Shown here piece by piece: positions 45,570 to 57,064 of a DNA stretch of 64,000 nt. Numbering within the stretch: position 1 is the stretch's first letter; each line of letters starts with the position of its first letter. The stretch spans positions 992,001-1,056,000 of the forward strand of contig JAYKXP010000003.1 in NCBI GenBank assembly GCA_037176845.1, given 5' to 3'. The stretch is from Paramarasmius palmivorus (taxonomy: Eukaryota > Basidiomycota > Agaricomycetes > Agaricales > Marasmiaceae). Both the position numbers and the translations under genes were made by a program. The notes beneath the pieces were generated by a model. It was given only the letters and a program-made list of their open reading frames with translations, did no database searches and had not been told where the DNA came from.

Positions 45570-48500
45570 TTACACTCCAATAGCATTCAATAGCCAGCAA
45601 GAGCAAACAAGGAGCGCAGCAATGTGTGAAGGTGTGGTCCATCCAGCAGCGGCTCCGCTGTTCGTGGTGGACGCGGGATCTTGTGAGGTAGTGGTGGTTG
45701 AAGCATTGCCTGTTGGTTGACTAGATGAAGACGTTATTGAGTCTCAACGGCTTCTAGGAGCAGGGAGGCAACTTACAGGGCTAACTGCACAATGGGATTT
45801 TTGAAAGAAACACATCAGTAGAGCCAGAGACGGAAAGCGAAATCCAATACCAGTGCCACTAGGGAGAAATGCTCGTGAGCCTATGTCTAAGAAGTATTCA
45901 CATGAAACTTACAGTGTCCTCCGACAACCGGACGTGCCCGGAATCCTTGCGGTCTTCCATCTTCTGTTTCGTACCAATCTCCAAAAGGTTGTGAACTTGT
46001 TTGTCCAGAAGCGAAAGCTTTCACGGCCTTGATGAGCATATCACGAGTACTAGTATCAGACATTATGGCAGCAGTCCATATTTCCCAATCTGAAAAACTT
46101 GATGAGTGCCACCGGCAAAGTCATCCAACAAGATGTGCGAACCGGATTTCGTGTAAGTGTGCCTATTGATCGGGAATGAGTGTTGCGTGTGGATGTTACT
46201 GACATTGCTTCTGCTCACCGAGTATCCAGAGGAACGCCAAAGGGTCCTGTTTCGGGTCGTGAGAGGAAGATTAAATGCGAGGAAGCATCAACGTACTGGC
46301 AACAGTTCCGTACCATGCGGTTTCTAGATTTTAATCAGGTCAAGGGAAGGTTGGCGAGATGGAAGATCGCCACTCACGCATGTCATAAACAGACTGGGGA
46401 AAAAGGTTGAGTCCCAAAAGCTTGTCAGCGTAAAGGTTGTACGAGAGGCCCCAGCTTTGACAGTGATCTGAGTTAGCACATTACGGTTCGGAAACGATTG
46501 AATATACCTTGATTCATTTCCATATGATAAGGTGAGGTGCTTGCCATCCGATGATGTAGCCAGTCCTTGCCACTGAGTGACATATGATTTGGCGATGGAC
46601 TGGGACCCGATTATCGCACTTTTCTCAACAGAGAACAGGTACAGCACTCACATCATAGTTGGAGCTCTTGTCCGAGTTTCCGAGGATAGCTTCAATTTTC
46701 GACATGGCTTGTATGCCAATGATTCCCTTGATAGCTAGATTGGTCTGGTTGGCGAGAGGTCCAGCGAAATCATCCGTGCTGATCTGATTGGCAGGTATGA
46801 GAGAGTCGTTGACAAGGAACTGACTCCACTGCTCCAAGAGGCTGGCCTAATAGATATGAAGTCAGCTATGTGTTGCGGGTGACCATGAGACGAAGAACAT
46901 ACATATTGGGTGATCTGAGAATTATCGCCAGTCTTTTCAGCATAACTCAATGCCATAATGACCATATTTCCGCTCTCTAAAATCCCTGTTTACGCATGTA
47001 TCCTCTCGTAAATGCGAAAAATCCCGTACCTTCGACAGGCATCGGTTCATCTTGTCCATCGTTATGTCCGAGCGCTTGAGGGTAATGGGCACCTATTATA
47101 GTGTTAGCACATTAGAAAATCTATAATATCGAAGAGAGCCTACCAAGATCGTGTACCGCATATTTGTTGGGGTACTGGCCCGTAGCTTGATAGCGGAAGT
47201 GGGCATCTAGGAGGTACTTGCCAATCAAAGGATTGAAGTAGAGCATAGCAGGCCAGGCTGGGAAGATCACATCGACAGTGTTCATGTTCTGCAATAGTTG
47301 AGTTACGGTCAAGTAGAGTCATGGCGCACTTACGCCATTACTGGAGATCTCTAACGCGTCAAAGTCAGCCCGTGAATAATCCCAATGGCGCAAGCATACT
47401 TGCCTTTCATGAAAACGAGAACATCATCCGTGTCCAGTGAACCATCAGCTTTTCGGGATAGGGTTAACTCTATCGTTCCAAAGAACTGTCGGACAGACAA
47501 TGCGACAACACCGGCATAATCGGCGGAGATTTTGGAGGCATCATCGTTTACTTTGGTGTCCAAAGCCTTTGCTCGCGACAAGGCACTGTCGTAATCCCCA
47601 AGGAAGGAAGTTATCTAGATGACGCTGTCAATTTCAACACCATCTAGGGACTGTGACAAACATACTGCGTCGTCTACTTGACTAAACTGAGACAGGAAGT
47701 ATGGACTTCGACGCTGAAGTTCCCCATTGGCGATGATATACTCTATGACGGGATCCCGAACGTGACCCAATGCTATAACGACAGGTTTGGAGCTGCTCGT
47801 CACCGAGCCAAGATCGTGTGCAAAACCAAAGACGGGCCAGCGGTCGCTGATCGCCCGGAAGTTATTATCTTGAGTGTTGTTGAGACGTCCATCTCGGATA
47901 AATCCTGTTCGGAGGGTGACATCTTCGCCGGTTTGATAGGTGACGCTAGTACCCTGTTGACTAGGTGTTCATTTCGCGCGGTATAATAATCTGAGTAAAG
48001 TAACGTACGCTCGAAGTGGAGTAGTAAAAGGAGCCATCTAGAACGAATGTGAATGATAGTAACACTTTGAAAATGAGGGATTTATTACGCTGAATCTGAT
48101 CATTTATCTCCGCAAACTCTGTCTGGTTTTGCAATTGGGCTTGGTGAATCAGCGTGTCGCCTGTAGTAGTCGTCCAGTTGACAGCAAGCGCAGAGTCACC
48201 TGAACACCACTCTGCGCTTACGTCGCTGTAGAGTTGAACGGAATGAGAGTTTCCGTCAGTCGAGGCAACGGAAAGTGCCATGTACGAGAAAGGGAGGGAC
48301 TGCTTTGCGAGATCATTCGGCTGCGTAGCGGTGAGTATTGAATGTGATACACAGAGATGTCGTCTTCACCTCGACTGGGCTGAGAAAATTTACGGTTAGG
48401 TCAACAGGGCCTGCGGACAAAACGAATGTGCTTTGGGTCGAGGTAAAAAGAGAGCTTTTTTGTTTGGCCTTATCAAAAGGCGAGCCTGCTGCAGCATCCC

Positions 48501-48812
48501 CAAGGTAACTGTACGCTTTTCCATCCACTTTTATGAACCCAGCCCAGCCGACGATCTAGAATTTGAACGGTTTAGTCTTTAGCTCGTTGTATTACACGCG
48601 CGACGCACCCGAGTATTCCAAAACATGGGCCAACCACCGTTCAAAGCCGTTCCGTCGCCTTGATGAAGCCATGCTGATAGGTATGGGTGTCGAACCGCCA
48701 AGGGAAATGAAGGAGGGTTAAAAGGAGTTGCGTCCCATGAAACAGCACCTCGAACGATGCAAATGTGCCATAGCAGTGGCAGGACAATAAATAAAAAGTT
48801 TAGAGAGAGCAT
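45570..48812 (-). CDS. GtaA-type extracellular glutaminase, probably GPI-anchored
   Basis: Fungal glutaminase A family (DUF5127/DUF4965/DUF1793), releasing ammonia from L-glutamine outside the cell. Signal peptide MLSLNFLFIVLPLLWHICIVRG, then the family opening FNPPSFPLAVRHPYLSAWLH. Middle blocks: YSDVSAEWCSGDSALAVNW, WPVFGFAHDLGS, IEYIIANGELQRRSPYFLSQ, DVIFPAWPAMLYFNPLIGKY, DDFAGPLANQTNLAIKGIIG and GDWYETEDGRPQGFRARP. After VVGGHLAL the last exon adds a Thr/Ser-rich stretch and a hydrophobic end (SHIAALLVCSCWLLNAIGV), the pattern of a GPI-anchor signal. The paralog at 51161 lacks this tail. Many introns. Confidence 0.88.
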
Positions 48813-49215
48813 GAAATGGGGGAAATAAAGAAGAGAATTCGAATGTAGAGATGACCCTTGCTTTTATCATTGATGTATATCATGGCGCTGTAACCGCTGT
48901 TGTACTGTTGTGGTGATCGAACGGAGAGGCTCAGAGCAAGCGCTTGTGGTATGGCTGACGCTCACATCATTTCAATTTGATGTCTGTGGTTTCATCCCAC
49001 GAACCCGCGTCGACAACGCGTCTCATGGTCGATATGTGTATGATCACCGTATCATAGTAGTCATAGCGGTATTGTACAACGGCGGTATTCACATTGTACA
49101 ATGTACGATTGCGGTACTCAAGATACATATTCAAGGTCCAAAGAATCAAAAACAGGATACCCCGCATCTCAATCACCTAAACCGACAGAGTCTGCTTCCA
49201 TAGCAACGCCCAAGC
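48813..49215. other. Intergenic; glutaminase promoter
   Basis: About 400 bases between the GH18 stop and the start of the same-strand glutaminase. It contains a short open plus-strand stretch with no family. It should hold the glutaminase promoter. Confidence 0.45.
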
Positions 49216-50786
49216 TTAGTAGTCAAGTCCCAAGCCCCTTCTTGCCGCCTTAACGAGAATGTGGTCATCCGTGTCGCCCTGTGCATCCCAAAAGTTGACC
49301 CCTGCCAGTCCTGTCTTCTTTGCGAACTCCGCCTTCATCTGAATCGATTGTTGGTCGTCGTATGGGACCACCTGCTTGGCGGACGTTGAACGAAGGTAAG
49401 GTGTACCGGAACACTCATCCCAAAAACGAGTGAATCCACCAGCAGCGACGAGTTTGGAACGTTGACTGCGTAAAGCACCTTGTTTGAGCATGTCCCGTAC
49501 CGAGACCTGGCCTCCATCGCCAGTCAGCTTTACAGCCCCGCTGGATACCAAAGTGTCTTGATTAGGTTCCTCTTCCTCCCGAGCGCACAGACGTGAAGCA
49601 GTAGAAGAGATTATGTAACCATAATTGGGTAGCCCGAGTACTAGTTTATGAGCAGGGAAACCGGCTTTGGTCCACGCGCTGTAACCGCCAGCAGCACTAG
49701 CTCCAGGTTGAGTGGAGTTTCCACATGCATCCCAGAGAGGGGCATTCGGGCCAGGAGGCGAAGATCCTACATCAAAGTCAGCGCGCTGCACACTGGAGGA
49801 GTCTCTGAACGTACCACCCCAAGTATCATAATTCATCAACGTGATCCAATTCAGCCACGGAACGAAAGTAGACACGTCTTTCATGGGTTGACCATCGGGG
49901 CCAGTAAAGGGACTGGTAGTCACCGCAGCTGTGATAACCGCGGTAGGAGGTAGCACCCCTCGAAGAACTTTCAAGAACTCCAGGAAGTTGCCGGAATCGG
50001 AGGGGCTCACTTGGTTTCCACCATTTCCTTGACGGCCAGGGTACTCCCAATCTATGTCGATACCATCCAATCCATAGTCCCTGTAAACGTTTGCAATGTT
50101 GTTGGCGAACGTTCGTCGGTTGGCTTCGCTCGCCACAGCCGAGGAGAAATACCTAGAATAGATGAGTTAGCACCCAACACTAGCACATATATAGGCTGTC
50201 CTCACCGACTTCCTGTCCAGCCACCGACGCTAGCCTTGACTTTGGACCCACTTGCATGAGCACTAGCAACGAGCCTTTTTAATAATCGCGGGCAATTTTC
50301 TGCATCATCAAAAGTCACTGCGAGATGTTCGGTCGGTAAGAGAAATGCCCAATCGATCCAGTCAAAGAGGGTATAGTCGATATCTTCTGGTGGGAGAACA
50401 TCAGAGAGCCAGTCCGAGTAGTAGGTCATGACAAGGGGTTTGATTCGTGAAGCTGATGCATCGGAAGAGTTGTCTGGGCTTTGAGAATACGGCGAGTTGG
50501 GATCTTCTTCGAATGCAGCGGCGGGTGCAAAGAAAGCTTGTTCGGTTGCGCCAGGCCCCAAAGGTACCCAATTAGTGATGTTGGGGGAAGCAGTGGAGTG
50601 TGAATGGCCAGAGGAATTCGAAAGGGTTTGACTAGAGTCCGTGTTCTGAGAGGTCGTGGATGCTGTGGGCGATTCCTGGACGACAATGACCGGGCTGGCG
50701 GCGCTCAATGCTGTATCGGAACTTGCTACAGCACGATGCACGAATGCAAGACTGGCGAGATGAGAAATGAGGGATAAAGAATGCAT
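49216..50786 (-). CDS. Secreted GH18 chitinase-like protein
   Basis: Glycoside hydrolase 18 protein, whose family hydrolyses chitin or related N-acetylglucosamine polymers. Two exons join at SVGGWTGSR/YFSSAVASEA across an intron near 50155-50207. The catalytic DxxDxDxE motif is intact (YGLDGIDIDWEYPG). Other family blocks: KPLVMTYYSDWLSD, KVKASVGGWTG, WITLMNYDTWGG, KLVLGLPNYGY and LAGVNFWDAQGD. The likely start at 50786 gives a signal peptide (MHSLSLISHLASLAFVHRAV), followed by about 85 Ser/Thr/Asn-rich residues before the domain. No chitin-binding domain is seen. The gene lies between two glutaminase paralogs, sharing a 374-bp promoter with the right one. Confidence 0.92.
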
Positions 50787-51160
50787 GAATGAATGACCGG
50801 ATAGAATGTGGGATATCCGAATCGATGATGGTGGTAGAAAAGAAAGAACAAATACCTGTGGATTCCCAGTCACTTGACCGTTTTGCACCTTGCTGAGCGG
50901 CAAAACGCGGCACGTCTTTTTCCTTTTCACTCACACAGGCCATACCTCTAAGCATGTGCTTCTCACTCTTCCCGTCAAAATTTTACCGTTCATTTGCAGT
51001 CATTTGCTCAGAAAGAAGTTGATGGACGACCACAGGATCTTTCGAGTTATTTATGTCGCCATCTCGGTGCCTAAGGAGTGTTTCATGATCTCATAGCCGT
51101 CGGAAGACGTGAAATATAAAAGCCTCTTTCCTTCACTCTCATCTGGAGCAACCGAGCAAC
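50787..51160. other. Divergent promoter of GH18 and glutaminase 2
   Basis: Shared upstream region of two secreted-enzyme genes. A TATA box for the right gene is annotated separately. No open frame of interest was seen. Confidence 0.5.
51115..51121 (+). promoter_or_regulatory. TATA box of glutaminase 2
   Basis: TATAAAA lies 40 nt upstream of the glutaminase start at 51161. Its presence suggests strong or inducible transcription. Confidence 0.5.
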
Positions 51161-54101
51161 ATGGGATCACCAACTTTCCTCAAATTGTTGCTCTTGAACT
51201 CGCTGATCATCGTCTCACAAGCCCTGTCTTGGACGACTACACCATTCAACCCTCCATCTATTCCACTTGCGGTCCGAACTCCATATCTCTCTGCATGGCT
51301 TCCTCAGGGTAGTGGTGCCGCTCTTAACGACGTCTGGCCAACGTTTTGGACGGGATCTGTGTGTATAAACTCGAGCGCATCTTTTGTACACAGTGCTAAT
51401 TGTCACAGATCCTAGGTTGGGCAGGTTTCGCCAAAGTAGATGGGACAGCGTACAGTTTTTTGGGTGTTCCAAGCGTTCCAAGTGCTACGTTCACCAAGGC
51501 TACGCAGAAAAGTTTCAAGGTTCACCCTCTTTCTTTATCCGCGTCCAGGCATTACTGAGTGTTTCATGACTTCAGTTCACCGCAACGCAAAGTACATTTG
51601 TTTTATCAGCGGGACCCGTTGATCTCACTGTCAACTTCTTGAGCCCTGTCGAGGTATTTGGCTGATCTCATGATTCCAATGATTATACTTATCGTATCGT
51701 CAAGCCCTCAGACCTGGTTAAACAATCTATTCCATTCGCGTACATGACCGTGTCTGCAGCATCTACAGACGGTGCTAGCCACTCGGTTCAGCTATACTCA
51801 GATATCAGCGCAGAATGGGTTTCTGGTGACAACTCACTGAACGCTAACTGGACCACCACAACTAGCGGTTCCATCTTGACCCACCAGGTTCAGTTGACAA
51901 GTCCGAAGGTATTCGCTGAGAGTAATGATCATACTCAATGTAAGACGCCACCATGTGCAACAAGTTTGATCTGAACAGCTCACGATGCGATTTTACAGAT
52001 GGGTCAGCATTCTATTCCACTCCCAATGTTGGTATCCTGATCGTCTCCCGTCCCTTGTACTGATTTGATGAAAACTTTGCAGACCATCGGCGCTACTTTC
52101 CAAAGCGGAGCAGACGTAACTGTCCGTGCACAATTTATCAATAACGGGCGTCTCCCAAACACACAAGATACCAACTTCCGCGCTATTAGCAACAATTGGC
52201 CCGTATTTGCTCTTGCTCACGACCTCGGCAACGTTGGTTCCGGAAGCAGTGCTCCTGTCGTGTTCTCTGTCGGCCATGTCCGTGATCCAGCCATCCAATA
52301 CGTCGTCAAAGGCGGAAGCTTGCAGAACAGAAGCCTGTATTTCTGGAGCCAGTTCTCCAGTCCCACGGCTCTGATATCCTCGTTCCTCGGCGACTTCACT
52401 AATGCCTTGACTCGCGCAAACGCCTTTGACTCCAAACTCAGCACCGATGCAAACAAGATATCAGCGGATTATGCATCGATTGCCGCACTTTCAGTTCGAC
52501 AAGCGTTCGGTGCTACCGAAGTGACAATCTCGAAGAACAGTGATGGGTCTTGGAATACAAATGACGTAATTGTGTTCATGAAGGAGATTTCGAGTGACGG
52601 GGTATGTTTTCCTCTACGCTTGTTTGACTATACTGATAGTGTTTTGTACAGAACACCAACACCGTCGATGTCATATTCCCTGCGTGGCCTATCTTCCTCT
52701 ATACCAATCCCACTCTTGGCAAATACCTTCTCGAAGGCATACTCAGATATCAAGCGAGTGGATTATACCCGAACAAGTGGAGTGTTCATGACATAGGTAA
52801 GATGCTCTGCTACAAATTCGAGATGTGTGAATACTTGATTTCATTCATTCTTAGGTGCACATTACCCTCAAGCCATCGGTCACAATGATGGAAAGGATGA
52901 AGCTATGCCTGTCGAAGGTGCGAATATACAAGGCTTTCAGTTTGCACCGGCTAAAATACCCAAACAGAAAGTGGAAACATGATTATAATGGCCCTTAGCT
53001 ACGCACAAAAGACTGGGGACAACTCCCACTTGACCACATATGTATGTCCATATTTTCTTTCGCCCCGTATCCGCACCTAATGTATGCCATAGAATGCCCT
53101 CCTTGACCAATTCACTCAATTCCTCATCACTGACTCTCTGATACCCGCCAATCAAATCTCTACAGATGACTTCGCTGGCCCCTTGGCTAACCAGACCAAC
53201 TTGGCGATCAAGGGAATTGTCGGTATCAGAGCCATGGCGGAAATCGCGAGGCGACTGGGAGACACGAATAAGGCCAACAATTATACCTCTATTGCGACCG
53301 ACTATGTGACACGATGGCAAACTTTCGCTACAAGTTCTAGCGGAAATCACTTGACATTATCGGTTAGTCTACTCATTCTACGCTTATAATTGCTCGTATT
53401 GACCTTCGCACAGTACGGGGACAATAACAGGTCAGTCTGGACCATATGTATATGGGCTCGGGTGATTGAAATCCCACTAGCTGGGGTCTTTCATACAATC
53501 TACTTGCGGACAAGCTGTTGAAATTGAACCTCTTCCCTGCATCTGTGTACCAAATGCGTAGGCCCCATTTCTCCAATAGGTTCGTTTTCACTAAATTGCT
53601 GAACAGAAACCGCCTGGTATAAAACCGTCACTGGTGCGTCCTTCATTCACTTCTCACTGAATAGTAGATATCTAATTGCCGTCTTTAGAACCGTTTGGCG
53701 TCCCCCTCGATACACGGTAAGCTGCTTACATTCATTTCGTTCCGAAGCCGCCTATAGCTATGAGAAACCCTAGCCACACTTATACCAAATCCGACTGGGA
53801 AATCTGGACTGCAGGGTTGGTAACAGATACCGCCACCAGAGATATCTTCATCTCCGCTGTGAAGAAATGGGCATCAAGTGGAACAGGTAATGCACCATTT
53901 GGGGATTGGTATGAAACGACCAATGGTGCACCTCAGGGATTCAGGGCGAGACCTGTTGTTGGTGGACATCGTAAGTGGCTTGCTGTTTCTTCGAATGTCC
54001 AGAAGCTGATTGTGGTTGCTCGTAGTCGCCCTAGTAAGTGGTGTAGTATTTCCTGGTATTCGGATGCGAGTGACTGATGAACTATTTAGCTGGTTTTGTG
54101 A
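51161..54101 (+). CDS. GtaA-type extracellular glutaminase, soluble form
   Basis: Paralog of the 45570-48812 glutaminase, in opposite orientation. Signal peptide MGSPTFLKLLLLNSLIIVSQ, then FNPPSIPLAVRTPYLSAWLP. Family blocks follow: YSDISAEWVSGDNSLNANW, WPVFALAHDLGNVGSG, VIFPAWPIFLYTNPTLGKY, LRYQASGLYPNKWSVHDIG, DDFAGPLANQTNLAIKGIVG and GDWYETTNGAPQGFRARP. After VVGGHLAL the frame ends at once (LVL, stop 54101), so there is no GPI signal and the enzyme should be soluble. About 14 introns; one exon (53414-53430) is only 17 nt. Exon joins were read by frame through most of the gene. Confidence 0.9.
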
Positions 54102-54264
54102 TAATCGAGTATTTACTTCGGAAAGTAATACTAGTACTCTTTCGAAACATCTATCATGCAGATGGCTGTACAGATTCGTACTCCCGTCATCCCCACCATC
54201 AACCAATGCGCATTTATGACGGTCGAGCACTAGTGGTGTATGTCCATACATCCTTTCTTGAGTC

Positions 54265-54757
54265 TTAGGGGTACTGGATATCATATGTGGATATTAATAA
54301 GTTGTTCAGGAGTATTATGGCAAATCCGAGCGATAACAGCGCGACACCACTCAGGCCCAGCGGGATGACAAACGAATCCACCTTCCTCGAAATTCGGTCA
54401 ACGCCACAAACGGGATCACATATAGCCGCCGCCCCATACCATCTCGCATTGGGCGGACGACTGCGGTCAATTAACAGATGACAAAGGACCACCACTGCAT
54501 CACTTCTATTTGACATATACAGCTGAGCTGAAGTATCCTATAATATCCCCTTCAGAACATTCTCAGATCCTGGACCGTCTGGCATCTCAGATTCAGCTCG
54601 GAACGTTCGGGTCACGGTTATGCTATGGTTGTACACACAAACCAAAGCGTCGGGAACTGGATGGATAGTGTACGATAGGTATGTACTACATAACATAAAA
54701 ACATGTATCGTCGCGTCGCCTACTCGAGTCTCGGGCTCGGAGTCGGACCGACCACAT
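54265..54757 (-). CDS. Possible small membrane protein, tentative
   Basis: Unrecognised. On the minus strand three stretches can be spliced: MWSVRLRARDSSRRRDDT from 54757, then FPDALVCVYNHSITVTRTF to EMPD, then AQLYMSNRSDAVVVLCHLL to the stop at 54265. The end has a hydrophobic segment (IPLGLSGVALLSLGFAIILL) followed by NNLLISTYDIQYP, suggesting one C-terminal membrane helix. The second intron (GTCCAG...TTCAG, 48 nt) removes an in-frame TAG. Without it the reading frame is broken, so this could equally be a decayed gene. Confidence 0.3.
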
Positions 54758-55385
54758 TTTCGGAGAACGCCCGCCTCAGTTACGACGAGTCTCGGGTTGT
54801 GGATGATACCGACGGCGACGAAGACAGGATGGATTTTCCAGAGCTGGTAACAACCATACCCAAATTATCAATCGATCTAAACGCGCAGAAAGGAGGTACC
54901 TTATGTGGCGTCCTCTGTCTGTCTTCCTCCTGTCTCTCAAGTGGCCTGGACGCGGCTCGAGTCGTTTTCCGTCAACTACAAGGAACAAAACAATGCCCAA
55001 TGCCATCTCCGTCGGAGGGGAATTCAATATCCAATCTAAACTCAAAGTGCATGTAACACGTATCTCGACGACCCTGGCGGGATCCCGAACTTCCGGTTTC
55101 TCTCAGATCTCAGGTTCATGTTCACTGTCCTCCGGAACCCTGACGGGGACGAGTCGGAGAGCGCCCAAGGGTCAAGGTCGCAGCGTCGCACAGATCTCTA
55201 TAACGGTCAAGTGGACGAGTGAGAAAAACCTTACTCATGTCTTCGACGCTCGGATCATCTCTTCGCAGTCTGACCAAATATCACTGACAAACGACTGAAT
55301 TATCGACACAAAGTACAGAGATAGAGATACACCATGTCGAATCCTAAAACCCAGAAAACTATCCGTCAACCGGCTAAACAGCAAA
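54758..55385. other. Uncertain, weakly coding stretch
   Basis: The plus strand reads openly across 54703-55056 and 54903-55298, and the minus strand across 54776-55045, all GC-rich and with no family I know. No single gene model is convincing. It also holds the HSP20 3' flank on the right. Confidence 0.3.
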
Positions 55386-55923
55386 TCAAGAAACCGTAAT
55401 CCTCTTTGGTGCGGCTTCCTGCTGCCCCACTTTGGGGAATGAGACCGTAAGCACCCCATTTTCCAATGAAGCTTTGATCTCATCCTCCTTGACACCTTCG
55501 GGAACCCTCAACACCCTTGAGAACCTTCCAAATCGTCTCTCCCTGACCGCATACCCGTCCTGTTCGTGCTCTGAAGAGATTTTGCTCTCCCCAGAAATGC
55601 TCAGACGTCCGTTGTGGATGTCAATCTGGACGTCTTCTTTCTTGAGACCAGGAAGTTCGAATGTGGCTGTGACAACATTTTTGGTGGGGTCTTCGTGGAG
55701 GTCCATCCTATATGCGCTGTTTTAGTAAAGTGAATGGCAACGGCTGAGAGAAAAGAACGTACCTTGGCCTCAACGCTTGTTGGGATTGAGTAGACGACTG
55801 AAGTTGTCGTTGATCATTATCTTGACCGCTGGGTGCAGTGGCTCTGTTGGCACGGGAGAAGAACTCGTCGAAGAAGCGGTCAAAGTTGTAGAATGGTTCG
55901 TAGTAGTAGTTTGTCAAGGACAT
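55386..55923 (-). CDS. Small heat-shock protein HSP20
   Basis: Alpha-crystallin-type small heat-shock chaperone of about 160 residues that holds unfolding proteins. Two exons: MSLTNYYYEPFYNFDRFFDE to QALRPR, an intron at about 55707-55761, then MDLHEDPTKNVVTATFELPG, KKEDVQIDIHNGRLSISGE, RRFGRFSRVLRVPEGV and ASLENGVLTVSFPK. The last includes the GVL motif of the family, and the C-terminal extension ends APKRITVS with the I-x-V tail. TATA and heat-shock elements lie upstream. Confidence 0.96.
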
Positions 55924-55965
55924 CGTGAACGGATGTTGTTTTCTCTGCTGGACGACCCAGGAGAG

Positions 55966-55972
55966 TTTTATA
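55966..55972 (-). promoter_or_regulatory. TATA box of HSP20
   Basis: TATAAAA on the minus strand, 43 nt upstream of the HSP20 start. Confidence 0.55.
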
Positions 55973-55991
55973 CCTTAAAGATAAATTGCTA

Positions 55992-55999
55992 GAACATTC
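55992..55999. promoter_or_regulatory. Two-unit heat-shock element
   Basis: GAAcaTTC inverted pair about 70 nt upstream of the HSP20 start, a half of the canonical HSF site. Confidence 0.45.
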
Positions 56000-56053
56000 C
56001 TTGGGCTGTGATTGAGAAAGGGGAGACTTAGAGTAGTGAGCTCAGAGTCGCGC

Positions 56054-56066
56054 GAATGTTCTCGAA
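56054..56066. promoter_or_regulatory. Three-unit heat-shock element
   Basis: GAAtgTTCtcGAA is a perfect three-unit HSF1 site (alternating GAA/TTC with 2-nt gaps), about 130 nt upstream of the HSP20 start. Confidence 0.75.
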
Positions 56067-56136
56067 GGTCTTTCAAGGAATATTATGAGCATTTGACCAG
56101 GCTCCCGTGAACCAAAGTTTATTCTCAAGGACTCGA

Positions 56137-56149
56137 GAAGGTTCCAGAA
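56137..56149. promoter_or_regulatory. Three-unit heat-shock element
   Basis: GAAggTTCcaGAA, a second perfect three-unit HSF1 site, about 215 nt upstream of the HSP20 start. Confidence 0.7.
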
Positions 56150-57064
56150 TGATGACAGACAAGTCGAAGCCAATGGAAAGGAGAACTCTAGTAGGACGTC
56201 CGCCAGCCTAGCTCACTAGCATACATCTTGCAATCGAAGCTATTGTTTGCTTGAACTCTTGTCAACAGCCTTCCCAACGAGCTGTACGCGTACGGGTCCG
56301 AGGATCACTTCAGCTGCCAGCACCACCTTCTCAGACACCCGCAGCAGTGGAATGGAACCTGCCTTAGTGCGCTTTTTGACACGGTAGTCGTGACCTACAG
56401 GGCGCCGAGGTCTCCATTTGAATTCCACGGATAAAACTGAGAAATTACGCGTCCTAGCGGCCACGCTGCAACGTCAATCGAGGAAAAAGTGATTCTCGAG
56501 ACGATCCCAAAGTTTTTCTACTGGTGGTTGAGTGAGACATTGCGGGGCCGCCTTCCGTTACAACCGATCATGATCAGCGGATCCAAAATGGAAGCATTTC
56601 GGGGGCCGAGCCTAGAGGCCAAAATTTGTGTTGAAACAAATGTTGCATTTGCAAGTGGTATTAACGACTGGACGGCAGAGCAAAGCTGTCTGGCGAGGTA
56701 TGTAGGTAATTGACAGGAAAATAAGAGTACAATAATAATGATACAATTCAAGACCTTGAGCCTTTTTACCCATGTTGACAACAAGGAGACCTATATACAG
56801 CAAGAAGAGAGCTGGGTGCAAAGGAGCGTGCGTGCAAAGTTCGTGGGACAGCGATTATAAAGAGACCGTGGTATATAATAAGGAGAGGATATGATATTGG
56901 CGATTCCAAGAAGACCGCTGATGGTGGCGGTAGTGATGGTAGTAAGAGGACGCGGGACAACTCTGTGCGAGTGTGGCGACAAATGCAAAATGGTGATATC
57001 GGGTGTTGGGCGTCGCGCACGACGGAATGATAGCCTGTTATTGTTTGGTTATGGTTCCGGTTGC

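Larger units (their letters stand above)
55924..57064. other. HSP20 upstream region and gene-free stretch
   Basis: The left part (to about 56150) is the HSP20 promoter with heat-shock elements. Farther right a minus-strand stretch (56240-56461, LRVSEKVVLAAEVILGPVRV) is open but has no ATG and no clear upstream exon. No gene is called. Confidence 0.4.

Noticed and set aside
56240..56464. Minus-strand 74-codon open frame
   Set aside because: It begins with GTG, with no upstream exon that could supply an ATG and no known family.
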